Shown here piece after piece: positions 1-10,123 of a stretch of DNA of 64,000 nucleotides. This DNA comes from Tunturiibacter empetritectus (GTDB lineage: Bacteria; Acidobacteriota; Terriglobia; Terriglobales; Acidobacteriaceae): the NCBI RefSeq assembly GCF_013410875.1, contig NZ_JACCCU010000001.1, positions 1,426,001-1,490,000 of the forward strand, given 5' to 3'. Position numbers and translations under genes: made by a program. The stretch's first letter is position 1. The number at the start of each line of letters is the position of its first letter. Below the pieces are notes generated by a model, which did not search any database, was not told the DNA's origin, and worked only from the letters and a program-made list of their open reading frames with translations.

Positions 1-230
1 TGATGGCACATCTTCTTGGAGATTTAATCGAACGGCTGAAACAACAACTGCATCTGACGAGCATTGTGGTAACGCACGACATGCGGCTGGCTAAGAAACT
101 GGCGGACCGAGTGGTGTTTTTGAGCGCAGGCAAAGCGATTTTCTTTGGAACGATGGAAGAGATGGAACGCAGCCAGGACCCGATACTTCAGGAGTTTCTG
201 GCGCTGGATGAGTTGGTAACTCCGGTCTAG
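1..230 (+). CDS. ABC transporter ATP-binding protein, MlaF-like (C-terminal end only)
   Basis: This is the 3' end of a gene that begins before the window; the first ATG, at position 3, is internal. The visible 75 residues include an H-loop context (SIVVTHDM), in which the switch histidine senses ATP, followed by the C-terminal tail of an ABC ATPase. The tail with ADRVVFL, a glycine-rich turn and an EEMERSQDP-type segment resembles the ATPases of the Mla/Ttg2 retrograde phospholipid transporters of diderm bacteria. Walker A, the signature motif and Walker B lie outside the window, so the substrate assignment rests on tail similarity alone. No partner Mla gene follows it here. Confidence 0.7.
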   Translation, partial: MAHLLGDLIERLKQQLHLTSIVVTHDMRLAKKLADRVVFLSAGKAIFFGTMEEMERSQDPILQEFLALDELVTPV

Positions 231-488
231 GGTTGCGGGCGTGAGGCAGGGCGCGGCTTCGGTAAAGCGCCTCCCACGAAGATGTTAGATGTGTCGTGCA
301 AACTGTTGCAGTATCAGTTGCCAAGCCCCGGTCTGAGACGTATGCTCCAGATAGCATCCAAAATTATCAATGACCCGCAGCACTGTCTTATTTTGCGTCT
401 TTTTTTATCGACGATACCCATGAGCTTCAATTTGGGCATCCTATCGACTACAAGGCCCTGGGATTATTTGAGTTGAAAGGCGTTCGCT

Positions 489-2000
489 ATGGCGACACCG
501 GATTATCTGCAGCAGGTCATCGTTTCAGAGAGAAAATACACGGGGAATGGAAGGCGCGCGTCAAGGGCCGACGGGGTCTTCCGCAGGCCGTCGATCACGA
601 GTACGGTGTGGGCCTCGCTGGACCTGCTGACCGTGGTGATTGCGGCGGTTGCAGCTTTAAGGTTCCGTGTTGAGACGCCCGCGAATGTGCCTACGCTGCA
701 TGTGCTCCCGCATCTGATCAAGTCCTCCCCGAATCTTCTGTTTTTTTACATTGGCTGGTATGGAATCTGCCTGATCTTCTTTACGCGGTCTTATGGGCTG
801 TACGGGACGATTCAGCACCATAGCGGATTGCATGAGCAGAGGATGACGATTCAGGCATCGCTGACCTCGGGCTTGCTTCTGTGCGGGACGCTTTATCTGT
901 CGAGCGGCGAGGCGATCTCGCGAATCGTGGTTGGGTTGATGGTGGTGTTTACGACGGTGCTGCTGTGCCTGCGGCGCGCGTTGTGGCGGAGGATGGTCTA
1001 TCGGCGATTCCGCGCCGGTATCGAGACGCGGAATGTTTTGATTGTGGGGGCGGGGCGTGTGGGGCATGCGCTGAGGAACCATATCGACACGCTGCAGCAT
1101 CTCGGATTTCGATTCAAGGGCTTTGTTGCATTGACGGAGCGCGAGGCGGAGTCCGGCAATGCAGATGTGATCGGCGATGCGAGGAACTGCCTGTCGCTGG
1201 CGCGATCGTTGTTTGTGGACGAGATCTTCTTCTCGGTGCCGGCAGAGGAGAAGATGGTGATCCGCATGGTGGAGGAGGCTCGGATTGCCGGCATCGACGT
1301 TCGCGTGGTTCCGGATATGTACGACGGGCTGGCGTGGAATGCGAGGGTTGAATATGTCGGTCAGTTCCCGACGATTCCGCTGCATCGCAGAGACTTTCCG
1401 ATCGGCGGATTTTTGCTGAAGCGGGTGCTCGACACGACGGTTTCCGTGATTGGGTTGGCTTTGACTGCGCCGGTGATGCTGGCGATTGCCGCTGCGATTC
1501 GGCTGGATTCTCCGGGGCCGATCTTTTATAAGGCTCAGCGGATCGGGCGAAAAGGCCGCGCGTTCTCGTGCTACAAGTTCCGGACAATGGTGCAGAACGC
1601 GGATAAGTTGAAGGCGGATCTGGAACACATGAATGAACGGGATAGCGTGCTGTTCAAGATCAAGAAGGACCCTCGGATTACGAAGGTAGGCAAGGTACTG
1701 CGGAAGTATTCGCTGGATGAGCTGCCGCAGTTTTATAACGTGTTGAAGGGCGATATGAGCCTGGTGGGGCCACGTCCTCCGATGGCGGCTGAGGTGGAGC
1801 AGTACGATCTGGCGCATCTGCGGCGGCTGGACGTGCTGCCGGGCATTACAGGGCTGTGGCAGGTGGAGGCGCGGCAGGATCCCTCGTTCGACAGCTATAT
1901 CTCGCTGGATACGGCGTACGTGGAGAACTGGAGTCTGATTATGGATCTTCGGATTCTGGCGCGCACAGTGGGTGTGGTGTTGAGCGGGACAGGCTCCTAA
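489..2000 (+). CDS. Exopolysaccharide biosynthesis polyprenyl glycosylphosphotransferase (WcaJ/EpsE-like)
   Basis: This 503-residue inner-membrane enzyme transfers a hexose-1-phosphate from a UDP-sugar to undecaprenyl phosphate, the first membrane step of exopolysaccharide or capsule synthesis. The N-terminal half holds about five hydrophobic segments, then a Rossmann-like CoA-binding-type domain (NVLIVGAGRVGHALRNHI, about residues 180-200). The C-terminal catalytic domain starts with the family membrane re-entrant segment (KRVLDTTVSVIGLALTAPVM) and has the diagnostic SPGPIFYKAQRIGR, CYKFRTM, LRKYSLDELPQFYNVLKGDMS and LVGPRPP motifs. The ATG at 489 follows an AAAGG sequence about 7 bases upstream. 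No other polysaccharide gene is adjacent, so the final polymer is unknown. The exact sugar cannot be told from sequence. Confidence 0.93.
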   Translation: MATPDYLQQVIVSERKYTGNGRRASRADGVFRRPSITSTVWASLDLLTVVIAAVAALRFRVETPANVPTLHVLPHLIKSSPNLLFFYIGWYGICLIFFTRSYGLYGTIQHHSGLHEQRMTIQASLTSGLLLCGTLYLSSGEAISRIVVGLMVVFTTVLLCLRRALWRRMVYRRFRAGIETRNVLIVGAGRVGHALRNHIDTLQHLGFRFKGFVALTEREAESGNADVIGDARNCLSLARSLFVDEIFFSVPAEEKMVIRMVEEARIAGIDVRVVPDMYDGLAWNARVEYVGQFPTIPLHRRDFPIGGFLLKRVLDTTVSVIGLALTAPVMLAIAAAIRLDSPGPIFYKAQRIGRKGRAFSCYKFRTMVQNADKLKADLEHMNERDSVLFKIKKDPRITKVGKVLRKYSLDELPQFYNVLKGDMSLVGPRPPMAAEVEQYDLAHLRRLDVLPGITGLWQVEARQDPSFDSYISLDTAYVENWSLIMDLRILARTVGVVLSGTGS

Positions 2001-2016
2001 GCGGTAGACTTGAAGG

Positions 2017-3696
2017 GTGAAGATAGCGCTTGCCCAGATCAACCCGACGGTGGGTGACTTCGCCGGGAATGCGAAGAAGATTCTTGAATATGCGTCTCGT
2101 GCCGAGGAGTTGGGCGTGGGCCTTGTAGTGTTTCCCGAGCTTGCGGTGTGCGGGTATCCGCCGGCGGATTTTCTGGAGAAGGCGTCCTTCGTTGCGAGGG
2201 CAGAGCAGGTGGTTGCGGAGCTTGCAGGCTGGACCGCGGTTGCGGGTCGGCCGGCGATTCTGTGCGGCACGGTACTGGCTTCGAAGGCCAGCGTGGGCAA
2301 GCAGGTGCGAAATGTCGCGGCGCTGATGGACGGGGGCAGGGTGAGCTTTGTGCAGCAGAAGATGCTGCTGCCGTTCTATGACGTCTTCGACGAGCAGAGA
2401 TACTTTGAGCCGGCGACGGAGCAGGCGCTGGTCTGTGTCGGCGGGGAGCCGCTTGCGATTACGATCTGCGAGGACGCCTGGAACGACAAGGGATTCTGGC
2501 CCCGGCAGATGTATCCGGTCGATCCAGTGGAGAGGCTGATGGGGCGGTGGGAGTCGCAGTCGACGGAGCTGGCGGGACAGCAGCGGGTGATCTTGAATAT
2601 CTCGGCTTCGCCCTATTGGCAGGGAAAGCCGCAGATCCGACAGAATATGCTGGCTGCGCTGGCACGGCGGCATCATGCGTTTGTGGCGATGACGAACCAG
2701 GTGGGCGGGAACGACAGCCTGGTGTTTGATGGTTCGTCGCTGGTGATCCGGCCGGATGGTCATGTCGTGGCGCGGGCTGCTTCGTTTGCTGAGGATCTGG
2801 TGGTCTTCGACACACGGGATGGCGAGGCGATCGCGGCAGCTACTCAGGTGGACGAGGTCGCTGCGATGTGGAGTGCGCTGGTGCTGGGGACGCGGGACTA
2901 CGTGAGGAAGTGCGGGTTCATCAAGGTGCTGGTGGGGTTGAGCGGGGGTATTGATTCGGCGCTGGTGGCGGCGATTGCAGTGGAGGCTCTTGGCAAGGAA
3001 AACGTAATTGGTGTGGGAATGCCGACGGAGTACTCGTCGCTGGGCTCGATTGAGGATGCGCGGAAGCTAGCGAAGAACCTGGGGGTGAGGTTTGAACTGC
3101 TGCCGATCCATGATGTGTTCGCGCAGTTTCAACATGTGTTGCAGCCGCTGTTTGCAGGGACGCCGTTTGGGCTTGCAGAGGAGAACCTGCAGCCGCGCAT
3201 TCGTGGGACGCTGCTGATGGCGCTGTCGAACAAGTTTAGCGCGCTGGTGTTGACGACTGGGAATAAGAGCGAGATGTCGACCGGGTACTGCACGCTGTAT
3301 GGCGATATGGTGGGTGCGCTGGCCGTGATTGGTGATGTGATGAAGATGCGGGTGTATGCGTTGAGCCGGTATGTGAATCGCGTGAAGGAGATCATTCCGT
3401 GGGAGACGATCTCGAAACCACCTTCAGCGGAGCTACGGCCGGAGCAGCGGGATACCGACTCGCTGCCGCCGTATGAGGTTTTGGACCCGATCCTCGAGGC
3501 TTATGTGGAGCGGTATTGCTCGGCGGAACAGATCGCCGAGGAGCAGGGATTGGATGTGGCTTTGGTGAGGTCGGTGCTGCAGCTGGTGGAGAAGAGCGAA
3601 TACAAGCGGCAGCAGGCGGCTCCGGTGTTGAAAGTTACGAGAAAGTCGTTCGGAATGGGGCGCCGGTTTCCCATTGCGGTCAAGGTTCAGGTGTAA
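2017..3696 (+). CDS. nadE: Glutamine-dependent NAD(+) synthetase
   Basis: This 559-residue cytosolic enzyme amidates deamido-NAD+ to NAD+ using ammonia released from glutamine. The N-terminal carbon-nitrogen hydrolase (glutaminase) domain shows the family triad: Glu in FPELAVCGYPP, Lys in QQKMLLPFYD and Cys in ITICEDAWN. The C-terminal synthetase domain carries the ATP-binding P-loop GLSGGIDSALVAAIA (about residues 308-322), followed by GTRDY- and TGNKSE-type motifs. Length fits the two-domain family. The start is a GTG at 2017, chosen because it gives the expected MKIALAQINPTVGDF N-terminus; only 16 bases separate it from the preceding stop, suggesting co-transcription with the sugar transferase gene. 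Confidence 0.96.
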   Translation: MKIALAQINPTVGDFAGNAKKILEYASRAEELGVGLVVFPELAVCGYPPADFLEKASFVARAEQVVAELAGWTAVAGRPAILCGTVLASKASVGKQVRNVAALMDGGRVSFVQQKMLLPFYDVFDEQRYFEPATEQALVCVGGEPLAITICEDAWNDKGFWPRQMYPVDPVERLMGRWESQSTELAGQQRVILNISASPYWQGKPQIRQNMLAALARRHHAFVAMTNQVGGNDSLVFDGSSLVIRPDGHVVARAASFAEDLVVFDTRDGEAIAAATQVDEVAAMWSALVLGTRDYVRKCGFIKVLVGLSGGIDSALVAAIAVEALGKENVIGVGMPTEYSSLGSIEDARKLAKNLGVRFELLPIHDVFAQFQHVLQPLFAGTPFGLAEENLQPRIRGTLLMALSNKFSALVLTTGNKSEMSTGYCTLYGDMVGALAVIGDVMKMRVYALSRYVNRVKEIIPWETISKPPSAELRPEQRDTDSLPPYEVLDPILEAYVERYCSAEQIAEEQGLDVALVRSVLQLVEKSEYKRQQAAPVLKVTRKSFGMGRRFPIAVKVQV

Positions 3697-3728
3697 TAGA
3701 GGAGCTGCGCGGATAGCGACGGCGAAGG

Positions 3729-4814
3729 ATGGTGTCTTTGAAGATTTTAAACAGGAAGATTTCGAATTGGATGTTGGCGGGAGTGGTGGCTCTGAGTGCT
3801 ACGGCAGTGGCGGCGGCGCAGACGGCAGCGGGTGCGGGAGCGCAGACGGCCCCTGCGGGGCAGAAGTCGGACGCTCCCCTGAAGCTGCAGAGCCTGGGGC
3901 AGGATACCAAGGCGGATCCATTTCCTCCGGTGAATCAGAAGTACTTCACGGCGTCTACGCCTACGGTGGATACCGTCAATGCGTTTCTGAAGTCGCTGTG
4001 GGGATATGATTCGAACCGCATCTGGCGGGTGGAGGCGATTCAGACCACCTCGGCGCCGAATGTGACCAAGGTGATTGTGTTTGTGTCGGACAAGACTCCG
4101 AATGCGAAGGTGCAGCCGACGGCGTTTTTTGTGACGCCGGATGGAAAGCATGCGGTTGCGGGCGATGCGGTAGTGCCGTTTGGCGCGACGCCGTTTGCCG
4201 ATCTGCGCAAGACGCTACAGGCTCGGGCAGATGGTGCGACGCGGGGCGCGACGAGCAAGGACCTTCTTCTGGTAGAGTTTTCCGATCTGCAGTGTCCGCA
4301 TTGCAAAGACGCGCAGTCCACGATGGATCAGCTGGTGAAGGACTTCCCGAACGCCCGTGTGGTGTATCAGAGCTTTCCTCTGGTGGATCTGCACCCCTTT
4401 GCGTTCAAGGCGGCGGCGTATGGGTACTGCGTGCAGAAGCAGAAGAACGACGCGTTCTTTGTCTACTCGGCTGCGGTGTTTGATACCCAGGCTGCTTTGA
4501 CGGACGAGACTGGGAATCAGACGCTGAAGGATGCTGTGACCAAGGCTGGACTAGATCCGGCAGCGATCGATGCGTGCGCGGCGACTCCGGCAACCAAGGA
4601 GCAGGTGAATGCCTCGATCAAGCTGGCGCAGGATGTGGGTGTTGAGCAGACGCCGATGCTTGCGGTGAATGGGCACCTATTGCCGCTGGCTGGGATTCCG
4701 TACGAGACGCTGAAGACGATCATTTCGTACCAGGCTTCGCTCGATGGCGTGAGCACGGGAGCGACCGGGCCGGCGGTGGGTAGCAGCTCGAATCCTCCGA
4801 CACTGGGAAAGTAG
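3729..4814 (+). CDS. Secreted DsbA-like thioredoxin-fold protein
   Basis: This 361-residue protein has a cleavable signal peptide (hydrophobic core WMLAGVVALSATAVAAAQ), an Ala/Gln-rich linker, a domain of about 100 residues without an obvious motif, and then a DsbA/thioredoxin-fold domain. The redox site is FSDLQCPHCKDAQ (CPHC, as in E. coli DsbA), with the cis-proline signature VEQTPMLAVNG near the C-terminus. It probably acts in the periplasm as a disulfide oxidase or isomerase. No DsbB gene is adjacent; a DsbD-like protein is encoded at 53.8 kb. A hairpin terminator follows at 4841-4872. The GAAGG directly before the ATG is unusually close for a ribosome-binding site, so the exact start is uncertain by a few codons. 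Confidence 0.85.
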   Translation: MVSLKILNRKISNWMLAGVVALSATAVAAAQTAAGAGAQTAPAGQKSDAPLKLQSLGQDTKADPFPPVNQKYFTASTPTVDTVNAFLKSLWGYDSNRIWRVEAIQTTSAPNVTKVIVFVSDKTPNAKVQPTAFFVTPDGKHAVAGDAVVPFGATPFADLRKTLQARADGATRGATSKDLLLVEFSDLQCPHCKDAQSTMDQLVKDFPNARVVYQSFPLVDLHPFAFKAAAYGYCVQKQKNDAFFVYSAAVFDTQAALTDETGNQTLKDAVTKAGLDPAAIDACAATPATKEQVNASIKLAQDVGVEQTPMLAVNGHLLPLAGIPYETLKTIISYQASLDGVSTGATGPAVGSSSNPPTLGK

Positions 4815-4840
4815 CTGCTTCTGCGTTTCGGTTTGATGAG

Positions 4841-4872
4841 AAAGCTCTGATCATGGCGATCGGGGCTTTTTT
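4841..4872 (+). terminator. Rho-independent terminator after the DsbA-like gene
   Basis: The arms AAAGCTCTGATC and GATCGGGGCTTT pair over 12 bases with two G-U pairs around a short loop, followed by TTTTTTA. It separates the plus-strand group from the convergent minus-strand group that ends at 4885. Confidence 0.8.
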
Positions 4873-4884
4873 ATGTGTGGAGGG

Positions 4885-5112
4885 TCAGCGGTGGCGGTCG
4901 CCGAGGAGTTTGATAGCTGCCAAAAGAAGCGTGAGAAAACCGGTGGGGAGGCAGCCCATTGCGAGCATCAGGGACAGCCAGCCGAGGTTGGTGTGCGGAC
5001 CCTGATGGCGGGAGATGCCTCCGAAGCTGGTGAAGATGAGTGCTGCTGCGATGACTCCAGTCCCGAAGATGAGGAGGCCGGTACGGAGGAGCTTGCGGGT
5101 GTCTGGTTGCAT
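4885..5112 (-). CDS. Small membrane protein of unknown function
   Basis: I do not recognise this 75-residue protein. It starts at the ATG complementary to 5110-5112 and shows two clear hydrophobic segments (LLRTGLLIFGTGVIAAALIFT and LGWLSLMLAMGCLPTGFLTLLLAAI) joined by a short hydrophilic loop with HQGPHTN, and it ends in a basic tail. A longer upstream reading frame exists but overlaps the DUF420 gene and is low-complexity, so the short form is preferred. It is the third gene of a minus-strand set with heme O synthase and a DUF420 protein, so a link to terminal-oxidase assembly is possible but is inference only. Confidence 0.6.
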   Translation of the reverse strand: MQPDTRKLLRTGLLIFGTGVIAAALIFTSFGGISRHQGPHTNLGWLSLMLAMGCLPTGFLTLLLAAIKLLGDRHR

Positions 5113-5177
5113 AGGGACGGTGCTTCGTGCGGTGGTTTGATGTTGCTTTGTTGTGAATCTGCGTGAGTGGATCTTCC

Positions 5178-5747
5178 TTAGTGAATCAAGGCTTGCATGG
5201 CGTATACGATGACTCCGGTGACGGAGACGTAGAGCCAGATGGGGAAGGTGTAGCGTGCAAGTTTTTTGTGCGCCGGGAAGCGGCCGGTGAGCGAAAGGAA
5301 GAATGTGATCAGGATCATCGGCAGGGCGACGACCGAGAGGAAGATGTGGGAGGCGAGGAGCTTCCAGTAGAAGGGCCACCATGGGCTGAGGCGGTTGAAG
5401 TGAGTTTCGCCATGGAGGGTGAAGTTGGTCAGGTAGGAGACGAGAAAGATGGTGGAGAAGAAGAACGCCGTGAACATGGCCGCGCGGTGTTGGGTAACGC
5501 GGCGAGCTCTGATATAGCCGAAGCCAATGATAAGCGCGATGGTGCAGAGGGCGTTGAGGATCGCATTGAGTAGCGGGAGCGAGCGAAGATGATTGCCGGT
5601 GATATCAAGCGGCGCATGGAAGTAGACGAGGTAGCAGATGAGTGCGCTGGCCGCGGCGCTGACGACGATGATAGTCGCGATGATGCTTGGCGGAGTGCGC
5701 AGGTTTGCGCCGGGATTTTTGTTGGGCAGAGCAGTTTGCGCGGGCAT
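5178..5747 (-). CDS. DUF420 membrane protein (CtaM/YozB-like)
   Basis: This 189-residue integral membrane protein begins MPAQTALPNKNPG and has five predicted membrane helices, with the DUF420 pattern of conserved residues (HAPLDITGN near helix 1, YLTNFTLHGETHF after helix 3, KLLASHIFLSVVALP in helix 4). DUF420 proteins such as Bacillus CtaM are needed for assembly of heme-copper oxidases. The start codon overlaps the stop codon of the upstream heme O synthase gene by one base (TAATG), so the two are probably translationally coupled. A longer in-frame extension to 6170 runs antiparallel-like through ctaB in another frame and is rich in Arg/Pro/His; it was rejected. Confidence 0.88.
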   Translation of the reverse strand: MPAQTALPNKNPGANLRTPPSIIATIIVVSAAASALICYLVYFHAPLDITGNHLRSLPLLNAILNALCTIALIIGFGYIRARRVTQHRAAMFTAFFFSTIFLVSYLTNFTLHGETHFNRLSPWWPFYWKLLASHIFLSVVALPMILITFFLSLTGRFPAHKKLARYTFPIWLYVSVTGVIVYAMQALIH

Positions 5748-6703
5748 TAGAAGAGAAGACGTCCTTTGGCGTCTAGCATCATGGCGGCTAAAAGTAGCGG
5801 GAGATAAATCACTGAGGCGCGGAGGAGATCGCGGGCTACGAGGCGCGAGGAGTCGGAGTCGGGATTGCGGAGGATGCGCGCGAAGCGAATGGTGTACCAG
5901 AGGTAGCCTGTACCCAGGATCGTCGCTGCGACTGCGTAGAAGTAGCCGGTGGTGTGTAGCGCTGCGGGCCACAGGCTGGCTGGGATCATAAGGACCGCGT
6001 AGAAGAGGGCCTGAATGACTGTGCTCTGTGCGGCGTACTGGGTATTTGGCAGGTTGGGTGTGAGGCGGATGCCGGCGCGGGCGTAGTCGTCGCGGTACAT
6101 CCAGCCGATGGCCATGAAGTGGGGGAACTGCCAGACGAAGAGGATGGCGAAGAGAGCTACGCCGGGCCACTCGATGATGCCGCGTGCGGCGGTCCAGCCG
6201 ATGAGGGGGGGCAGTGCGCCGGGGAATGCGCCGATGAAGGTGTTGATGGTGGTGACGCGCTTGAGCGGGGTGTAGATGGCGACGTAGCCGATCGCGGTGA
6301 GGAGTGTGAGGGTTCCGGTGAGCAGGTTGGTGGTGTAGGCGAGGTAGAGCGAGCCGAGGAAGATGGCCGCGAAACCAAGGATGAGGCCGTGCGTGAGCGA
6401 GATTCTACCGGCTGCCATGGGGCGTGAGGCGGTGCGGCGCATAAGCGAGTCGGTTTTGCGTTCGAGGGCCTGGTTGAGCGCGCTGCTGCCGCAGGTTACG
6501 ACGGCGATTCCTGCGAGAGCCTGGAGGAGACCGGCGTGGAAGGGGCTGATGCCGCTGCGGAGGCTGCCCAGATAGAAGCCTGCTCCGGCGGTGATGATGA
6601 CCATGGTTGAGACGCGGAGTTTGAAGAGAGTGGCGTAGTCGGCGAGCAGCGAATGGGACTTCGCGGGCGCGAGGACGTGATCGGTTGTCGCGGAGGTGGC
6701 CAC
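5747..6703 (-). CDS. ctaB: Protoheme IX farnesyltransferase (heme O synthase)
   Basis: This 318-residue inner-membrane prenyltransferase converts protoheme IX to heme O with farnesyl diphosphate, needed for heme-copper terminal oxidases. It has the UbiA-superfamily architecture of about nine helices and both Asp-rich regions: NQALERKTDSLMRRT (NxxxxxxxDxxMxRT) and the YTPLKR...TFIGAFPGALPPLIGW segment, plus WQFPHFMAIGWMYRDDY, which is characteristic of CtaB/CyoE rather than other UbiA enzymes. Length is usual. It lies 95 bases downstream of lysS on the same strand and overlaps the DUF420 gene, forming an oxidase-maturation cluster without oxidase subunit genes in view. Confidence 0.95.
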   Translation of the reverse strand: MATSATTDHVLAPAKSHSLLADYATLFKLRVSTMVIITAGAGFYLGSLRSGISPFHAGLLQALAGIAVVTCGSSALNQALERKTDSLMRRTASRPMAAGRISLTHGLILGFAAIFLGSLYLAYTTNLLTGTLTLLTAIGYVAIYTPLKRVTTINTFIGAFPGALPPLIGWTAARGIIEWPGVALFAILFVWQFPHFMAIGWMYRDDYARAGIRLTPNLPNTQYAAQSTVIQALFYAVLMIPASLWPAALHTTGYFYAVAATILGTGYLWYTIRFARILRNPDSDSSRLVARDLLRASVIYLPLLLAAMMLDAKGRLLF

Positions 6704-6798
6704 AGGATAAGGATAACGCGTTTGGGGCGCGGCGACGGGGCTGGCGTCGCCGCGTGTGCGCTATTCGAGCGGCTGTGTTCTATTCGGCTGACTATGGT

Positions 6799-8562
<1,764 letters not shown>

Positions 8563-8667
8563 AGGGATTCCTTTGGCTGGATGTTGCTGACACCCCAGTA
8601 TATGAGAGTGTGTGAAGCGAGTGGGGAGCGTCTCACTTTGAATTCTTGCTTAAAGGTGTAAAGCGTC

Positions 8668-9276
8668 CTATTGCAGTTGGGCGAGCCAAACGGCGCGGCC
8701 GCCGCAAGTTTGATCCTCTGATACAGTGGCGACGACCGCGAAGCCGTGCTCGCTGAGCAACCTGATGTACTCGGCCGAGTCAAGACTCGCATGATACAAC
8801 GGCTCACCATGAAGCTGCCCAATCGCCTCACCATACGAACTTCCGCTCGTGAACATCAGCGCGGCGTGCGGGGCGGCGTGCGCTTTGAATATCGAAAACA
8901 TCCGCCTCTGGTTCTCATGATTCAAGTGAAAGAAGCTATCCCAGGCGAGGATGCCGTCAAAACGTTGCTCAAGACACAATGTGCGCATATCTGAAAGAAG
9001 CGCCTGCTGACTGGGCAAACGCGCTTGAAACATGGCGATCATCGTGGCCGAGGAGTCAATGCCGGTCACGGCGTAGCCGCTTTCGCTAAGATGTTTTGCG
9101 ATTGGAGCACCGGCTCCGCAGCCGATGTCCAAGACCGATCCGCCCGTTGGAATCAGCGCGCAAAAGCGATTCAACCACCCGCGTTCGCAAAAGTTATTCT
9201 CGCGCAGCCGCTCGTTAGCCCAGGCTGCGGCGTGCCTTTCATAGAGGTCGATAACGCAATCGGAGTCGGTGCTCAT
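8668..9276 (-). CDS. Class I SAM-dependent methyltransferase
   Basis: This 202-residue protein has a Rossmann-type methyltransferase fold with motif I VLDIGCGAGAPIAKHL (about residues 48-63), the acidic residue of motif II in VTGIDSS, and motif IV-like FDGILAWDSFFHL. It resembles small-molecule methyltransferases of the UbiE/Tellurite-resistance TehB style; the substrate is unknown. Its start region overlaps by a few bases the extreme 5' end of the longest possible plus-strand frame of the next gene, so the two are divergently transcribed. It sits alone between lysS and the ATP synthase cluster. Confidence 0.82.
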   Translation of the reverse strand: MSTDSDCVIDLYERHAAAWANERLRENNFCERGWLNRFCALIPTGGSVLDIGCGAGAPIAKHLSESGYAVTGIDSSATMIAMFQARLPSQQALLSDMRTLCLEQRFDGILAWDSFFHLNHENQRRMFSIFKAHAAPHAALMFTSGSSYGEAIGQLHGEPLYHASLDSAEYIRLLSEHGFAVVATVSEDQTCGGRAVWLAQLQ

Positions 9277-9385
9277 CGAAAAATTCTACGACGTACCGAG
9301 GGTTGAGGAGATGGATCCTTTCGGAGGACGGAAATCGAAGATGAGATCCCATCGGACGCTGTATGCGTGGTGTAATAGTCCTGCT

Positions 9386-9649
9386 ATGGCGGATGATGGA
9401 GCAGGGAACGGCGGTAACGGCGCGAGTGGAGGCGGCAAAGGTGCGCTCGGTGAGTTGGTGAAGGCTGAATCGATGATTCAGTTGGCGATTGCTCTGCCGG
9501 CTGGGTGCGTCATCGGGTGGTTAGTGGGGAGCTGGCTGGATCGGCACTTTCATCAAGGCTGGATCACGGTTGTCGGGATACTGCTTGGGGCAGCGGCGGG
9601 ATTCGTCCAGATCTTTCGGACGGCGTCGCGGTATATCAAGCGTGGATAA
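9386..9649 (+). CDS. AtpZ/AtpI-family small membrane protein of the ATP synthase locus
   Basis: This 87-residue protein has a Gly/Asn-rich hydrophilic N-terminus followed by two membrane helices (MIQLAIALPAGCVIGWLVGSW and WITVVGILLGAAAGFVQIF), the layout of AtpZ-type F0F1 assembly proteins. Members of this family are encoded at the head of atp operons and are thought to help c-ring assembly or act with AtpI in Mg2+/Ca2+ transport. The ATG at 9386 (MADDGAGNGG) is preferred; an in-frame ATG at 9311 would add 25 residues that do not look conserved. The next gene begins within about 20 bases of, or overlapping, this stop codon. Confidence 0.8.
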   Translation: MADDGAGNGGNGASGGGKGALGELVKAESMIQLAIALPAGCVIGWLVGSWLDRHFHQGWITVVGILLGAAAGFVQIFRTASRYIKRG

Positions 9650-9671
9650 GAGCGCAGGTGAGGATGATCTT

Positions 9672-10082
9672 GTGAAGACGATGGAGAGCTTCAGCGACGC
9701 GGACTTCAAACGGACGATCTTGAGCGCGTTGCGGTTGCTGGTGGTCATTACCGTGGTTGCAGCGCCGCTGGTGTGGTGGAAGATGGGCTGGCAGTCCGCG
9801 GTTTTGCTGCTGGTGGGGGCGCTGATCTCGGGGTCGGGTCTGTTTGAGTGGCTGCGGTTGATGACGGCGGTGATGGTTCGGATGGATGGCGGAGGAAAAG
9901 CGAAGCCGATGGGACTGATTTTGTTCGGTTTCTTCCTGCGGCTGGGGCTGACCGTAGTGCTGCTTTATGTTAGCCTTAAGATTCTGAATGGTTCGGTCTA
10001 CGCGCTTGCCGCTGGCCTCGCTCTGGGTGTGTTTGCACTGACGATCGAGGGTTTGAGGCTAATGAAGGCGTGGACGGTTTAG
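9672..10082 (+). CDS. ATP synthase subunit I-like membrane protein
   Basis: This protein of about 136 residues has four hydrophobic segments (ALRLLVVITVVAAPLVWW, SAVLLLVGALISGSGLFEWL, MGLILFGFFLRLGLTVVLLYV, VYALAAGLALGVFALTIEGL), matching the ATP synthase I family, accessory proteins of the F0 sector. GTG at 9672 is chosen because AGGTGAGG (9656-9663) lies 8 bases upstream; a GTG at 9642 that overlaps the preceding stop, and an ATG at 9681, are alternatives. Its 3' end overlaps the start of a longer in-frame version of atpB. Position between an AtpZ-like gene and atpB supports the call more than sequence motifs do. Confidence 0.75.
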   Translation: MKTMESFSDADFKRTILSALRLLVVITVVAAPLVWWKMGWQSAVLLLVGALISGSGLFEWLRLMTAVMVRMDGGGKAKPMGLILFGFFLRLGLTVVLLYVSLKILNGSVYALAAGLALGVFALTIEGLRLMKAWTV

Positions 10083-10123
10083 GCCGGGCGTTCGCGGATC
10101 AGACTGAAAAGAAGTTTATTTAT

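Noticed and set aside
657-2300. 547-residue minus-strand frame opposite the sugar transferase gene
   Set aside because: Arg/His/Pro/Gln-rich composition typical of an antisense shadow in GC-rich DNA; no motif.
5748-6170. Longer start of the DUF420 protein
   Set aside because: The extra residues are Arg/His/Pro-rich out-of-frame translation of ctaB; the ATG at 5747 is coupled to the ctaB stop.
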